Positions 1 through 15,565 of a DNA stretch of 64,000 bases are shown piece after piece (the first letter of the stretch is position 1; each line of letters starts with the position of its first letter). The stretch is from Lethocerus indicus (Eukaryota > Arthropoda > Insecta > Hemiptera > Belostomatidae), in assembly GCA_019843655.1 (NCBI GenBank), contig JACDQD010000004.1, positions 14,260,001-14,324,000 on the forward strand, written 5' to 3'. A program made the position numbers and the translations under genes. Under the pieces are notes generated by a model that saw only the letters and a program-made list of their open reading frames with translations, made no database searches and was not told where the DNA came from.

Positions 1-312
1 AACAATATTACAAATCATGGAGCCTCTTCTCCTGAAGCCTGGTATAATGCAATTTTCTTTTACTTGTACTTAAAATTTAATAAAGCATGTTCATCATTCT
101 TCGTCTTTTATGCCAATTTTATTTTATAAATACTGAAAATATTAATGCTCATAACAGAAGTGTGAAAATTGCTCATCGTCTTGTAGACTTTGAAGAACAA
201 TCAATAATAATGGACTTTCATGTAGTTTTGCTGTATAAGGGATACCTGTTGTTTTATTCTGCCTTAATTGCTTTGAAAGTTTCATGTAAAGAATTACAAA
301 CTTTGATTACAG
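1..312 (+). other. par-3 intron, left edge of window
   Basis: AT-rich non-coding DNA ending in the acceptor of the first visible par-3 exon (AG at 311-312). The upstream par-3 exons, which should encode the N-terminal PB1-like oligomerisation domain, lie outside the window. No other feature was seen here. Confidence 0.7.
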
Positions 313-455
313 GATGACCGAGGACATGTGAATGGTTACAGTGGTGACAAATGGGGTGCACACATGGAGGAAGAGGAGATGACACCTTTGAGACCTCCTC
401 CTGCATTTGCTAGAGATGGTTCCAACAGGCTTTCAATGCAATTTTTTGGTGACAC
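313..455 (+). CDS. par-3: par-3 exon (first in window)
   Basis: Acceptor AG at 311-312, donor GTAAGT at 456. Reads DDRGHVNGYSGDKWGAHMEE and continues to MQFFGD. This is an acidic linker between the N-terminal domain and PDZ1. It ends in phase 2. Confidence 0.8.
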
Positions 456-3400
456 GTAAGTATTTATTCGATTAATTTTTCAGGATTTTATTTAATTAAG
501 GTAGGGAAAACAATGTTCACAGACGAAAATATTAGAACAAGTTTAAAATAAAATAATTCTTCTTTATTAATAAATGTGATGACAGTGTTGGTGTATGATC
601 ATTTTTATATATCTTCAACAAGTTTTCAGTGTTGTTGAATAAAATATGAATAAACTAGTAATTATTTGAGGAATACAATTATAATATTGTATCCTACATA
701 AAATATTATTCTAACTTATAAATAATAACCCTATGTTGTATTGCCTTTCTTTTCAAGAGAAATTAGTTCTTAAAGATTCATGTTAACATTTTAGTTAAGC
801 AGAAGAAAATACACTTATAAAACACACTAAGGCACATATATAAAAGTGCGTGACGTATACCTATTGGTGTATAGTTACCTCATATACACTAAAAGGCATT
901 TTATGCTTTCTTCCAGTGGATACAGATGGTGTGATGCTGCAGAAAGAGCTATGCTGCATAACAGGATGCAGTCTTTGTCACTTCCTAGAGAACACAAAAG
1001 GAAAGAACCCTTGGGTCAGGCTAACACAGGTCCCAGCAGTCCTCAGCCAGGGGAGACAAACTCGGACAGCAGGTCTATTTTAGAATTCCATTTTATTTAG
1101 TTATATTTTTCACAAATTCTAACACAACTAATTTTTCCATGCAAGAATCATTTGTCCCAGCGCTGTTTTATAAAGTCAGTAAATTTAATTCAGTCATTGG
1201 TGTCAAATAATTTTCTGTTTTGAATAAATTATTAATTTCTGTGAATAACATCTCTCCTCATTGATACTAGCGCATAATAAATGTAGCTTAAGAAAATCAT
1301 TAATTCAGGCTGGCAAACTAATAAAATTAAAGAATAATTGTTAGTAATTTTGCTGGATTATAATTGCTTTCTGGTAGAGGGTTAATATTTATTTACACTA
1401 ATTGAGAGAAAATCTTTGAGGAACATCCATTATTTTGTTTTTCAGTTATGGGATCTGTATGAAGTTACCTTTACTTTTTACCTTGCAAACAGAAAAGAAC
1501 ATATGAAAAATTAATTATGTAAAAAAATAAACAGTTTTATATACTTTTTGTTTACATATTAAAATACAATTTTTTGTATATCCATTTTATTGGAAAGTAA
1601 GTAGTTATAACCTTTATTTCTGCTTAATTGATATTATAGGAAGGACAACATTAAAAGGGTACATTGGAAAACAATATGTTCCCAATTACAGCGGTGTACA
1701 TTCACAATAGGTATGTGGATTACAATGATGGGACTAGTGTTTCCTGTTAGGTCTGATTTAGAGGAATAAGAAAATTAAAATTGAAAAAATTCCTTGGAAT
1801 ATTTCACTAAATAAAATATATATTACTGATTCATGGGCAAACTCTTTATACGAATTTCAAAATTTAATACTGAAGGAAAGATTTGTTTGCTGTTTAAGAA
1901 GGAACAAATAGGGTTCCCTGATTTGTTGAATGATGTCGGTTGACAGTACGGAGTACATAGTGCTTGAGACTGGGAATGGAGCGCTGGGTTTGCATGTCGT
2001 GCCTGACTACGACAGCCTGGGGAGGGAGCGTGGGCTCCTCGTCCAGGGAGTAGAACCAGGAGGAAGAGTAGACGCTGACGGCAGACTACACGTAGGCGAC
2101 AGGATAGTTGACATCAATTCCAACAACCTCATCGACCAGCCATTCCATGTGTCAGTAATTACGCTATTGAAACCATTCCTATCCCGTCTGTACTCCACTA
2201 TGTTGGTCCACATGCATTAGTGAACATGTGACTAGTGAACATTTTATAACTTCAATATTCTCAAGTGAATACCATTTATTATTGATCTCAACTGAGACTC
2301 TCTGTTGATTTAGTCAACTGTTGTTTCAATGATTTAAGACTATATTATATGTATAATAGATATTAATTTTAAGTAAATATTTCTATTCATATTCTGGTAG
2401 ATGGTTAAATTAATTATGTATAACCTAAAAGCCAAAGCATGGCAGTAGACAGTGTAGCTCATTCTGTAAATAACTAGATGGTGTGGACTCTTATTAATGG
2501 ATGTTGTATAAATAATGTCAGTTTATATATTGTACATATTATTTAACAGAATGCTTTACTAGATCATGTGGGTATGAAATAATTCATATTGTGTGTACTT
2601 ATATTTCTTTGTGCTTCATTAATCTCTTGTGATAGATTATTCTACTGTAATTTGGAATAATGCATTGTGAATGCAAATGTAATTTCATAACTTTTTTTTA
2701 TTATCAGACATTCTAATTTTGCATCCACATCAGACAGAAAACTATTATTTTTATCATATCTTCTACATGAAGTAATTATACTTTAAATAAATTTAATGAA
2801 TGACCTCCAAACCATGGATTTTAAGTTGAAATAGTTGTTGATCTAACTTTTACTTTAGTACTTCATTTCCTGAAATCAGCATTTTGTTTTGTCTCTAATA
2901 TTAAGTTATTAGTATTTAATATCTGTGAAGTTTAACTGTAGTGTATCTATGTCCTCTAGAGTAACTTATTGTAAGCTTCTATGTTTCAATAGCGTCCAAG
3001 AAATATTCAGAGACTCACTACGATGTCCAGAATTGAGGCTGAAAGTAGTGAAAGCAAAGGGGGCCAAGAAACCTCCACCTCCTGTTTTCCCAAAGCCTAC
3101 TACTTTTGAAAGGGCAGAACCTATAACAATGATTGAAGAAGATGAAAGATGTAAGTCTATCATATCTATATATGTATATTTTCTGCATCTAAATAACGCT
3201 GTCATATGTTTATGAACTCATAGGAACAATACTCTACATCCATTATATTAAAAATCATAGAGTTTTAAGTGCTGTATATATTAGATATAGAAGATGCTCT
3301 TTGATGTACAATTATTTATATTTTTCTAAATTATTCAATATTTTCAATTTAATATAATATTTAAGCAGAAGACAATTGATTTTTGGAACGTATACTTTAA

Positions 3401-6400
3401 TCTAATATCTTGTGGAGTCAAAAATTGAGACCAAATTAGATTTGAAAAGTTAATAAAAATTTCACCATAATTTAATTTTAATGGTTGAATATTATTTTAG
3501 GTGTAGTAGGTGGCAAAACTAACTGTCTGCCTACTAAGAAAGTTCCAGCACCTACTTATAGCCTGCAGACAGCTAACACGAGACGTATGGGAAGAAAAGT
3601 TGAAATTGCGTTGGTCAAAGGGCAGTATGGCCTAGGTTTTAGTGTTACCACAAGGGACAATCCTGCTGGTGGAAATTGCCCCATATACATAAAAAATATC
3701 TTGCCAAAGGTAAAATTAGCTCATATATTACATAAATAATGTGGTGTGTATGTGTGCAATCATATCCAGTTGTATCTACATGGTCTTAAATATGTTCTCA
3801 CGTCTTCTTCTTAAACATTTGCAGTTTGTGAGATTAATTTAATTTCAAATTGTGGTGGCCTCTTATAGAAGTCAGTATGTTTATCTTATGTCATTCAAAT
3901 ATCTTTGACCACAAAATTATTGCATTCCTCTCACATAATTTCCAGGAGATGCAATATGTAACCATTGAAAAAGGAATAATGAGCAAATCAGGGCTATCTA
4001 ACAAACTTTCATCTAAGGTATAGAGAGAAATGCATTTAAATTAAGGTTGATTAACCCTATTCAATATTCCAGCAGTAGAATGAGCTAAATTGAATGAGAG
4101 AAATCATTTTGAATTTTGGACATGTATTACCCTTGTGTATGGTGTGTTTGCATTTTGTGGATTTGCCTGTTTGGTATACTTAAAATTTGAAAGATTGATA
4201 CTTATTAACCAACGGTATCAGATTAGATATTTACATAAACTTTCTGCCTGATATGTTCTATGCTTTTCAGTGAAAATGATAAAATATTTCCCCTCTCTAT
4301 GAGGAGAAAATAAGAAAACTATGAATCCTCTAATGCACAAGGATTTTGAATTAGTTATTCTGTATGAGCAGTAAAGTGAACAGCATTACTTATTATAGCC
4401 ATTTGAATCATATTGTTACCCACAATGTAATTCTTAATGTTTATTAGATTGCTTTCTTTTTGACAATTAACAAGGTAGACAAATGTGGTTCATTACTTAC
4501 TTATATGCACTTATAACATTGTTATATGCACCACTGAGGAAAGTTTTGAACAAATTTATATAGGTAGGTTTGTTTGTTTTTTGTTCGTGTCTTTTTACCA
4601 TGCAAATTTCATTATGTATTTTCATTTTTTTTTTAATTTGAAAATATGTAAAATATTATATTACTCATTAATGTAATGAATTATCAGGGAGCAGCAGTTG
4701 AAGATGGGAGATTGAGGCCTGGTGACCGACTTTTGGCTGTTGATGGTGTAGAAGTGACGGGAAAGTCTCAGGCTGATGTAGTGGCTCTTCTCCGTAATGT
4801 ACCCCCTGGTGCAACTGTGAGAATACTTGTATCACGGCAACAAGAGACGCATAGTCCCAACAGTTCAGTGAGTAGTTATTTAACACATTCTCTGCCAAAT
4901 ACCAGAAGCAGATTATACAACCTGTATTATAGTTATTAGAATATAATTAGATAAATATGAATTTTATATGGGTTCTTGAAATTAATTTTCTTTTTCTCTA
5001 CAGGATGTTTCACTTACTCCAGAAATCACCAATTGCAGTCCTTCTCCAAACCAGAATAAACCAACAGAAAAAGAAAACAACATAGTAGTTCAAAATATTG
5101 TAGGAATTAATTGTTTTTAGTTATTTATTCCATTCTATACTATATATTGACAGGAATAAACCTTTTTTAATAAATTGTATTTTTAAGGTCAATAACAATA
5201 CCACAAGTGGAGATTCAACAGATGATAGTTGTGTCTATCCCTGGAAACAGAGAGAAATTATTACCCTGGACATTCCTGTACATGATTCAGAAAAGGCTGG
5301 ATTAGGTTAGAATAATATTAGAAGTATATACCAGTTTTAGAGGAAATTAATTTTAATTCATTTGTTATTTTAATATAGCTTACACATTGTAAAATAGTAT
5401 GCTGCTAAAAAGCAATTGGGAATTTACCTTTGAGGCCAAGATTAACTTTTGCATATTAAAGGATGTTATATTTGCTGTTTTATTTTTCTCTGACAGGTGT
5501 TAGTGTAAAAGGGAAAACTTCATCAAGCAATAATTCTGGGAACAATAGTAGTTCATCATCTTCTGTTGATTTGGGAATATTTGTGAAGAGTGTTATTTTT
5601 GGTGGAGCTGCTTCTAGGTTAACTATTAATTATATATTATAATTACAATATAATAATAATATATATATTTTAAATTATTGAATATTTTTATAAATAAAAG
5701 TCTGTTAGAATACATGAATTATATGTCTCATATTGTATTTGTTTTCTGACACTGATTTTTTCTATATTAGAAAAAAGTAACTAAATTTTTATAATGGAAT
5801 GCAGGGATGGAAGATTGAGGACAAATGATCAGTTATTGAATGTAAATGGTGTCTCATTACTGGGTCAATCTAATAGCAGTGCAATGGAGACTCTGAGACG
5901 TGCACTCCTGAGAACAGATGGCCCACTGCCTGGTCATATCACACTCACCATAGCTCGAAGACTCAATTCCAGGAGTAATTCTGTTTCAAGCCTCCTAACT
6001 GATTCTTCAGGTTAGTTATACTTGTAAATGAAAGAGTTCTGGTATGGAAACAGAATAAATATTTGTTATTTAAAATAATTCTGGTGCTCTTGCTCCAGGA
6101 TATTGAGTATTGAACTTTAGGACCTGAATATTACATTTGAGATATAGACTAGATTATAAGCCTAATTTGTATAGTTGACAAATATTTCTGTTCAATAGCC
6201 AATACAGAAACATTTGGTGGAAGAATAGAAGAAAACTCTGGGACAGGTGAAAATTCTGGAGCTAGTGAAAACTCTGATAATACAGTTATTTTTATGCCAC
6301 CATACAAAAACCATATAGGTAATTATAGATTTATATAATTTATATATTTGTGTTTTACTTTGATTTCTTACTTGAAATAAGCTTGAACCTGTGATTTTGT

Positions 6401-9400
6401 TTTCTAGAAGGATTAGCAATGAGGAACCCTGTCATAGACAGACTTACGGGGCAAAGCAATAATCTAAACAACCATTTGAGTAACCCATTGAGAAATGAAA
6501 GCTACTACAGGGTAAATATTTGTTTATTATAGTTATATATTAATTAAGATTTGTTTATGTCTAACAATAAATATAATTATTTAGTTAAACTAAATAAATT
6601 GGTATTTAATAAACTTTTGTTTTAAAATTCAAAACCTCATCATATGCATTTTTGTGAGTGAACAGTTGGAAGTATTTAATGAACTTGATTTAAACGTTAG
6701 TACATTAAATGTTGTTTATTCTTAGGCTACCCATCAAACCACATTGTTGTTAAATGGAAGTGATGGTAAATTCAGCAGTCCAACTATTAACATGACTCCA
6801 GGAGAGTCTGTCATCATTGAAGATGACATGCCCTACATTACTGCAGGAATGTAAGTTGGGAAATTGTTTATGTTAAATGATGGGGAAATCATGACACTAG
6901 TTATGCATTGAGGAATATGTTAATACTATATCATTTATTTATTAAAGAAACCGTCGTGTGGATAGCGAGAAAGCGAATAATACTCAGCAGAGAAACAGCA
7001 CCAGTAGTTCACAAACAGCAGACATTACCTATGCCAGCCAGTAAGTTAGATATAGTATTTATATGTGAAGTCTTTTTTCTAATCTAGTGTTCTCTTTTTC
7101 TTAAATATGAATTTAGATTCTGTATTCATACATGTGATATCATAATTTGTTAAAATTATCATAGTTTGTTAAAAATTAAATACTCCATGAGTATCTAATC
7201 CATCATTATTATTTATGTTTCATCTAGGCTATCATTAGATGATGCTGCTGGGTTTTCAAGGGATGCTTTTGGTAGACAAAGCATGTCAGAGAAAAGACAC
7301 GCAGCTCTTGATGCAAAAAATACAGACACTTATCAACGAAACAAAAAGGCTAGGGAAGAAAGAGAAAGATTAAAGAGGGAAGGAAGTGAGTACACCAGGA
7401 AATTATTAGTTTTTATATATTTATAGTTTGTGTGTTTAATAGAGAACATTTTTTGATTTTTAATTAATGGTTGCTATTGGCATATTCCTATTTTTAAATA
7501 ATTAAACTACTAAAAATCCTTACAGTTAGGTTGAATGGAATAAGGCATGTTTATTTTTTCCCTCTTGGAAAAATTTTAATCTGGACTACTAAAATAATTT
7601 ATTTATTACAGAACAAGTTTGAATAAAGAAACTAGGAACTTAACTGAATATTTCTGCATTTTTGGAAATATTTAACATTTTTAATGTTGTGTAATGTTTT
7701 ATTTATTTGTTATGTATAACATTTCCAATTCATTTTACCCTGTGTGAGTTGTTTTAATATTTACATTAAATAATTATTACTATTTTGTGCTAAAGAAGCA
7801 CTAAATTATTTTAATAAATCCTGCAGTTTTTTCCATCATTGGTGCACTGAATTGATTTTATGAAAAAATACTAAAATAAAGATAATAAAATAAAGTACCT
7901 TCAGAGGGTAGATGAGAGCATGGTTTATGTGAATGTTCACTGTGAAGCATGTTATACACTGTTATATGACACGTTTTCATAAAATATGTAATTAAGTCAT
8001 ATTACCTGTTGCTTCTATGTTTGTAACTGTTGTGTGCAGTTAATCTGTTTTCACAAAAAAAGCTTGTTGTGTTTGTGGTTGTGCAGGGCTATTGAGAGTC
8101 AACTCAGCAGAATCCATTGCCAAGTCAGAAAGTACGTTCTATATGTTTTATTTTTTATATTTATTTCTCTTCCACTTATTAAACATTTTATGCTCAGGGC
8201 TAAACATTTATTCAGTGTTCTGTGTGAGCATTTAAATTGCTATAAAATGCACCTATAACACCTATTCACACAAATGGTGCAGGAACTCACGTCCATTATT
8301 TTTAGTATATTTTTCTCTTTTTGTGCCTAATTAATTATAATTATCTTATTAATTTACAAAGCTTTCAGTGGATCCAAAGTATTTGTGGATACTTAAAAAC
8401 ATGTTGTTATGATTATAAGTTATAAATTCATTATAATTTAAGCTGAGAATGATGAATGTTGTAATCTTTATTATATTTATATTATCTACTTTTTTCTTGA
8501 GGATGTTTATGTCATTCCTTTCTTAATGTTATATATATGGCATGTTTTTAATGAATAATTAATGTTTTATTGCATGATCTTATTTTAGGAATATATCTAA
8601 TAAAATTTCAATTAATTTTCAGTTTAGCCCTGAAATAGCAAAAAATGGTTTTGAATGCATATAAAAGTGATTAGTGCAGTTTGAATGTTTATTTACTAAT
8701 CATTTATTAACATATACAAATTTGTCCATATTGAATTTGATTGTAATTGACATATAATAAATATTTTTATCGAATACAATTAAATTCGAGAATAGACACA
8801 TAATGCTTGGTTTATATTTATTTACTGTTTTAGGATTTCTTTGTTCATAAATAACTCTATCTTAACTCATTATTTTATCTCTTCATTTTATCAGTTTTAT
8901 TGAAAAACTAATAAGTTTTTTTTCATTAGATAATAATAACAACTCAGACCCTCCTAAAAACCAACTTGGCCCATCACTGGGAATGAAGAAATCGTCAAGT
9001 TTAGAATCATTGCAAACAATGGTTCAAGAGGTTTGTAATGCAAATCATTTTTGTTGAGAATGTTGTCTGCTTGAAACATTTAGCATGTGACTCACTGACT
9101 TATGAATCAAAGACTTAAATATGATTTAATTTATATGCTTATATTATTGCTCATTTGTGTGTTATTCTGTAATACACAATACACTATGTCACATGTTTAA
9201 AGTGCAAATAAAATAAAATTAAAATTATATTCAGCATTTCTGCTTATATTTATTTGTCTGATAGGCTATTTTTCTGTTGTGATATTTTTTCAACAACATT
9301 GTAGCAAGTTTAAAAATGATAATTATTTTTTTCACTATAATAAGACAGGGAAATTTTCCATTTGTGTTTTAAAAAAATACATTACAGATTTAATTGTACC

Positions 9401-12400
9401 GGCACTGTTCTGATAATGCTTGTCATGCAAAATGCTTATAATGCCATTTGCTTTATTACAATATATTAATTTATATGTGGATTATTGTTAATGATATAGA
9501 TGACAATGGCTGAAGATTCAAATGGTACCTATAGGAACACCCAAGGTGCTGTGAGGGTTGTTAGAGGAAGGGGATGCAATGAGAGTTTTAGAGCAGCAGT
9601 TGATAGAACAAGCTTTGATACACCATTAGGTCCTTGTAAGTTTTTTATTTTTTTTATATCATATTTTAAACTATAACTGAGTGTGTATGTGTATGTCTAG
9701 ATTGTACATATGGGAATGGATCAAAATATATGTATACAATGCTATCATTAAATTATATTTTAAATAAGTAAGAAGCTCTGAATTCAATAAAAATGTGGTG
9801 GAAGTAAGTGTAGTCATTGAAGTAATAATAATAAGTTTAAATGATTTCAAAACCATTTTGTGAATGGAATTTTAAATCAGTTAAATAGCCTCACTAATAT
9901 GTTTTTGTATTAAACTGTTCAGTACAAGAAGATGAACCTGATAATTCAGGTGGTCACCAACCTTCTCTAAACATTTCAATGGAAAGTAAATCAAGTAAAG
10001 AGAAGAAAAAACCAAGTCTTCTCAAAGGGATTGGCTCAATGTTCAGGTATTTAATTTGTATTAATTCTTTGATATTCATATTTCCTTAATCTCCAATTTA
10101 ATGTTTTAGGTTCTGTATAACATTGTTATGCATCTTATACCGAAATTAATTTTTCATAATTTGAAGCTTTGTCGAAATTGGTTCAAATACTCAATCTGTT
10201 TTGATATTTTTAACTTAGATTAGGACTTGGATTTTAGAATTAGTAATCCATTCATTTTATTTTTTGTTTGTTTTATTAAAGAAATATTTTTTGTTGCTGT
10301 TATTTTACAGTTATTACTATTAATTTTTTTTATTTCATGTTAATTCAAAGGTTTGGAAAGCATCGTAAAGATGGTACAGCACCTGTAAATACAGGGGATG
10401 ATGAAAGGGAAGCTGCCAGGAAAGCAGCTAGAGAGGAACAGGAACGTATTCAGGAACAATACAAAAGGCTAATGCTTAAACAACAGGAATTCTCTAAAGT
10501 AAGACAATATCATAATATAAGTTTTATTGATATTTTAGAAATGTTTGATAACTTATATTTCACACACTAGGGTGATAAAGTAATGGATTTATAAATAAAG
10601 TCAAATATATATTGTGAGTATTTCTTTTCTGATGTAATATTATAACTGATAACATTTTTCAATATTAATTGTCAAATGTTAGACACATCATAGTTCAAAG
10701 ACATTAATGTTTTGATAATATGAATCTCTTTATTGGATTATTTTATAATATGTTTATAGTCCCAGGAACAACAGCAGCAGCAGCAACAACAACAACAATC
10801 ACAACAACAGCAGCAGCAACAAAGTGATGTTTACAGCAGTATAGGGAGTTCTGGTGAACAAAGTAGGACAGAAAGGATTAATCAGCTTCGAGCAGAACAC
10901 CAAAGAAGACATATGGAAAGAAGGGGGCTCTATCCACTTGAAGATAGGGAAGAACGATATGAACAACAAATAAAAAAGGTTAATATATAAAAAAATATAT
11001 ATGTATATAAGTGTACAGAAATGCATACTCCACAGACATAATCAGATACAAATTAACAGCGTATTGTGAAAATTTCAAATTTAGATAATTTATATTATTG
11101 TTGTTTTTGTATATTATACAGAGCCTGGAAGGTTCCGAATTTGAATCTTCAGCTGCCATTAATAGGCCAGGAAGTCGTGTTGGCATCACAGATCCAACAA
11201 GGTTTAGTCATTATGTCAACTACCATGAAATTCAACAACATCTAAAGTGAGTACTTTTTCTAAATATTTTTCTTATTTTATTATAATTGAAATAATCAAT
11301 AAAATATATTACTTTGGTTTTTCTAAATATTCATAATATTGATTATTTCAATGGTAAATTGCTGCTTCAGTAGCTGTCGTAGTACTAATAAAATAAATGA
11401 TAATGAAAATTCAAAACAGTTTAACCCCAAACTACAATACTAAAAAGGTAGCATAAAAAATGTGTTGAACCATCACATAATAAAAAGTGCTATCACTTAT
11501 GTTGCTCAACAGTGGTAACTGCTAAATATATCAATGTAGGAAGAAGGGTAATATGAAAGTTTAAATAATCCCATCTGAAAATAGAATACTTGTATCAAGC
11601 AGTGTATTTGGGTGTAAGTAATAAGAGTAATAGATTATTTTACCTACAAATGTATAAAAAACTTTTTAATAATTAAATATATACAAATAGGTTTCAAAAG
11701 TGGTACAGGTGCATCACTAACACAGAATTGAAAACATTTTATTTATAAATCTATGTATAACAATTTATTTTGTAAATAAGTTTCTTTTTTAAAAAATGTA
11801 TAGCTTTTTATAACTGAAGAACAGCATGATTGCCTATTAAGTTTTAACCATTCAACTGGGTGCCACGTATTTTAGTTTGCTTTTTGGCAAATATATTTTC
11901 TATACCACATTATTAGCATTACTACTAGGAATATTATTTGAAATAGAAATAGTGGTGAATGATGGTCAGTTATGAAATTGAACCAAAAATATAAGCAAGT
12001 TATAATATAACTCATACTTTTACATGTATAAGTATGTATGTTATACTTACATATAAATGTAAGGGAAGAAAGATTTATTACAAAATTATCATTTTATCAT
12101 TATCATTGATATTTTCCTGCATATAAAAGGAATAATACAAAAGTATTCAAGCCTTATTTACTAGAATGGGAAACTAAAGAATTAAATTACTTGAAAAATA
12201 AGTTAACACTTGAACAGTTAATTGCATAAAATAACTGAACTAGTTTGGAAATTACTCAGATGACTGGTTAATTCTTTCATATAAGTTAAGTACAGATAAC
12301 AATTTCATAATTAAGCATGAAGCATGGTCAAATGCCCCTAATTAATTTTATCTAGCACAGCCAGTTTATTGTTTGTACACATTTGATGATGTCACAGATT

Positions 12401-15400
12401 TTGTGGTGTATATTGAATATTTATGAATTGTTGAAGAAATAATTTTAAAATCATTTTAATTCTAAAATGCTTTTTGTTTCAACATTTTTATAACAGCACT
12501 TTTATTTAGTTGCATTTCAAGGTGTGAGTTGTGTTTCTTCTGCTTTTAGTAATTTCTGTACCATTGGTATTATTAATTTATTTTATACATTGAGCTGTTT
12601 TATTCAGTTACATTATTATTATTATTGTTAGTTCATTGGCACATTTCAAACAAACTATCGGAATTGCATTCAGTTATCAAATTGTTGAATATTTACAAAT
12701 CATTAACAGCCAGTTAAATAAATGTAAATATATCATATATTGGAAATGTTTTTTTTTTAGATTAATTGCATATTTCTAAGAAAATTTGTTTCATTATTTA
12801 AAATCACATTTATACAATGATGAGTTGTATAAAATAAATTCCATATTGTATTGTCATTAGATTTTTAGACTTGATCCTTTCTTAATTGAACTTTTTAGTA
12901 AATATTGCAATCAGTGTATATGCAATATTTTATAACAAGTGCAGAAAAAATCCTGTTGATAAATTCGAGTGTGTAAGTGGTACAGAAGTGACTGACTGAC
13001 AGATGTGAACGGACACTAAAATTGGTTGGATTTGTGAATCCTTTTTGTCTGTTGCACGCCTTGCACTCCTCTCTCTGTCTCTCTGTCTCTCTCTCTTTAG
13101 GGAAGAGATAGCCGCTGTCAAGTTGAGAAGGCCCAAACCACAAGAAACAACTGACGAAGAAAGGTAAGATTTTTTTTCAACAAAACCTTTTGAAACAAGA
13201 TTGACTTGTTAAAACACCTTGATCATAAAAATAAAATCTTAAGGAAATAATTTTTTTTCAAAATAATTTCTTTTGGTTTTAAAACAGCCAGTGTTATTCA
13301 CGTTATAACACTTTTTATTGCATCAATATAACTTATGCCACCTGAATAACTACCATTATGTAGGTAATTATTATTTCATTTATAACATACTTAAAATTGC
13401 TTAATATTATCACAGCCACAATTGAATGGGGGTGTTGATTTGGTGCTGGCAACATTGATTTTTAGGGTAGTTAAAATTAAATTATAAGGTGTGAGCTAAT
13501 AACAAACAAAAATTGGAGAGGGAAGAAATATAAGATATGGCAAATATTTTGTTTATCATTGATATAGTGCTATGGAAGAAATAATGTAATAAAATGAAGA
13601 ATACAACTGAATATATAGTGTTATGTCATATTTGTAAAACAATGGACAATGATTGTTGTTTATTGCATGTACCAGTAATGTTCCAGATTTCAGTTCTTCT
13701 CCAATTAAGTGGTTTGTTACTTTTAAATTAATTCCTTGACTAATCGCTTATATAATCACTATCTTCAGCAGTGTTTGGTTGGAGTGGAATATTTAATAAC
13801 ATATGTTGTTATAATTGAAATGTCAGTTTTAACTAGTAAGCACTAAATTTGGCAGTATATTTCATTTGTAATGTATAAATATAATTTATATATTAGAATT
13901 AAAAAAGCATATAGAATAAGTGAAATTATTTACCCATTGGAGGAGTTACTATGCTCTGCTTGTCACACATAAACTAAACCTAAAGATGTAGATTACTGAA
14001 AGACTAAATCCTGTTCATCTTAACCTGAAATAATGAATAGAACTTTCATTTTGAAACACAGATACCCTTGGGAAAAATATATATTCCAAAAACATACGAT
14101 AACTGATTTAAAAACAAAATAGAATACTAAACTAAAAAATGTTGAAGGATCTATGGTTGTGAAAATGACAGCTTCAAAAAATGTGGGTATTCCTCATTGT
14201 CTGGCACATTTTGAAAACTTAAAATTTTGTTAAAATTGTTTTTTAATCCAATGAATAGGGGGAATTTCGTGTTGAGTATTCTTGTCTTATCCTCTATAAT
14301 TAACTGTGTAGCAGCATTACATAAAAAACAAGGAACCCCCATTTTTTCCTCCCCTATTGTTTCTTTCATTTTATATCCATGTTTTAATGTGTACTGTTTC
14401 AGACACTCTTCTCTTTCATCCTCCTCTTCTCTCACTTTCTCTCGCTCTCAACATAAACAACGTTTATTTCGAATTTGACCAAAATGTTGCTGGCAGTGAG
14501 TTGTAATATTCATTGATTTCATTTTATCCCCCTCCCTCCATAAAAGCAGTGTATTAGACTGCAAATTTAATTATTAAGATTATGTTTGTTCTTAGAATAT
14601 TTTGAACTTATGGAGTGGTGTAACCTGGTTCCATAATGTGATAATTTTTTTCAGTGGGCCCTTTATAGATCATATTAACTTGTATTGTAGATTTTAGTAC
14701 TTTGACCGTCCTTGAGATTAACAAATATTATTGCCATTAAAATGTAATTTTTGAAGTAAATTTCATACATTTTGCTTAACTAATTAAAAGTTATTATTCC
14801 CTAAAAATATTTTTGTTACTTAGTTAACATTTTCTTTGAGACAGAAAAGTATTTATTTTTATTTGACTAGCCGTAGGCAGCAGCACTATCATTCCCAAAG
14901 GCAAGCTCCCAGGGAGGGTAGTTCTCATCACAGGCCTGCTTCAAACTTCTATGAGTATGAGAGTGTTCAAGCTGTACTGAGGGCACAGGCAATTGACCCA
15001 AATTCAAATTCACTCCCAAGGAGAAGTGAAATTATAACATCATCACATGGTTTGTCACACAAAATATTTATCTGAAGTAATTTTTCCTAATTGCTACAAT
15101 AGTAAGAATGATAAGATGCATTAGTAATGTTCGCTTATTCTTTGTGCTCTAGATAAGTTATTATTCTTCTTAAAGAACTTTTCATTATTCTTCCAGGTGT
15201 GAACAGTTTAATGAATGGCAACTTGTTATATTCAACTCAAAGTAGATATGGAGGCAATCACCAGCAGCAGGTTTACATATCACAGCAACAAAATGGTTTG
15301 CCCTCTTATCATCAACAGCATCACGGAGCTTATCAACAACAGCACCATTCTGTGAGGCAAGGAGCTTTGCATGCTGCGCGCAGCAAGACCACGTCATCAA

Positions 15401-15508
15401 CATCCACGTCATCTTCATCTCACCCAGGAGGTCCTTTTGTTACTCATGTTACTATTAGAGAGACCCAGCACCACTCCCCAAGTCCTAAAGTGTAATGTAA
15501 TGTCTGCC

Positions 15509-15565
<57 letters not shown>

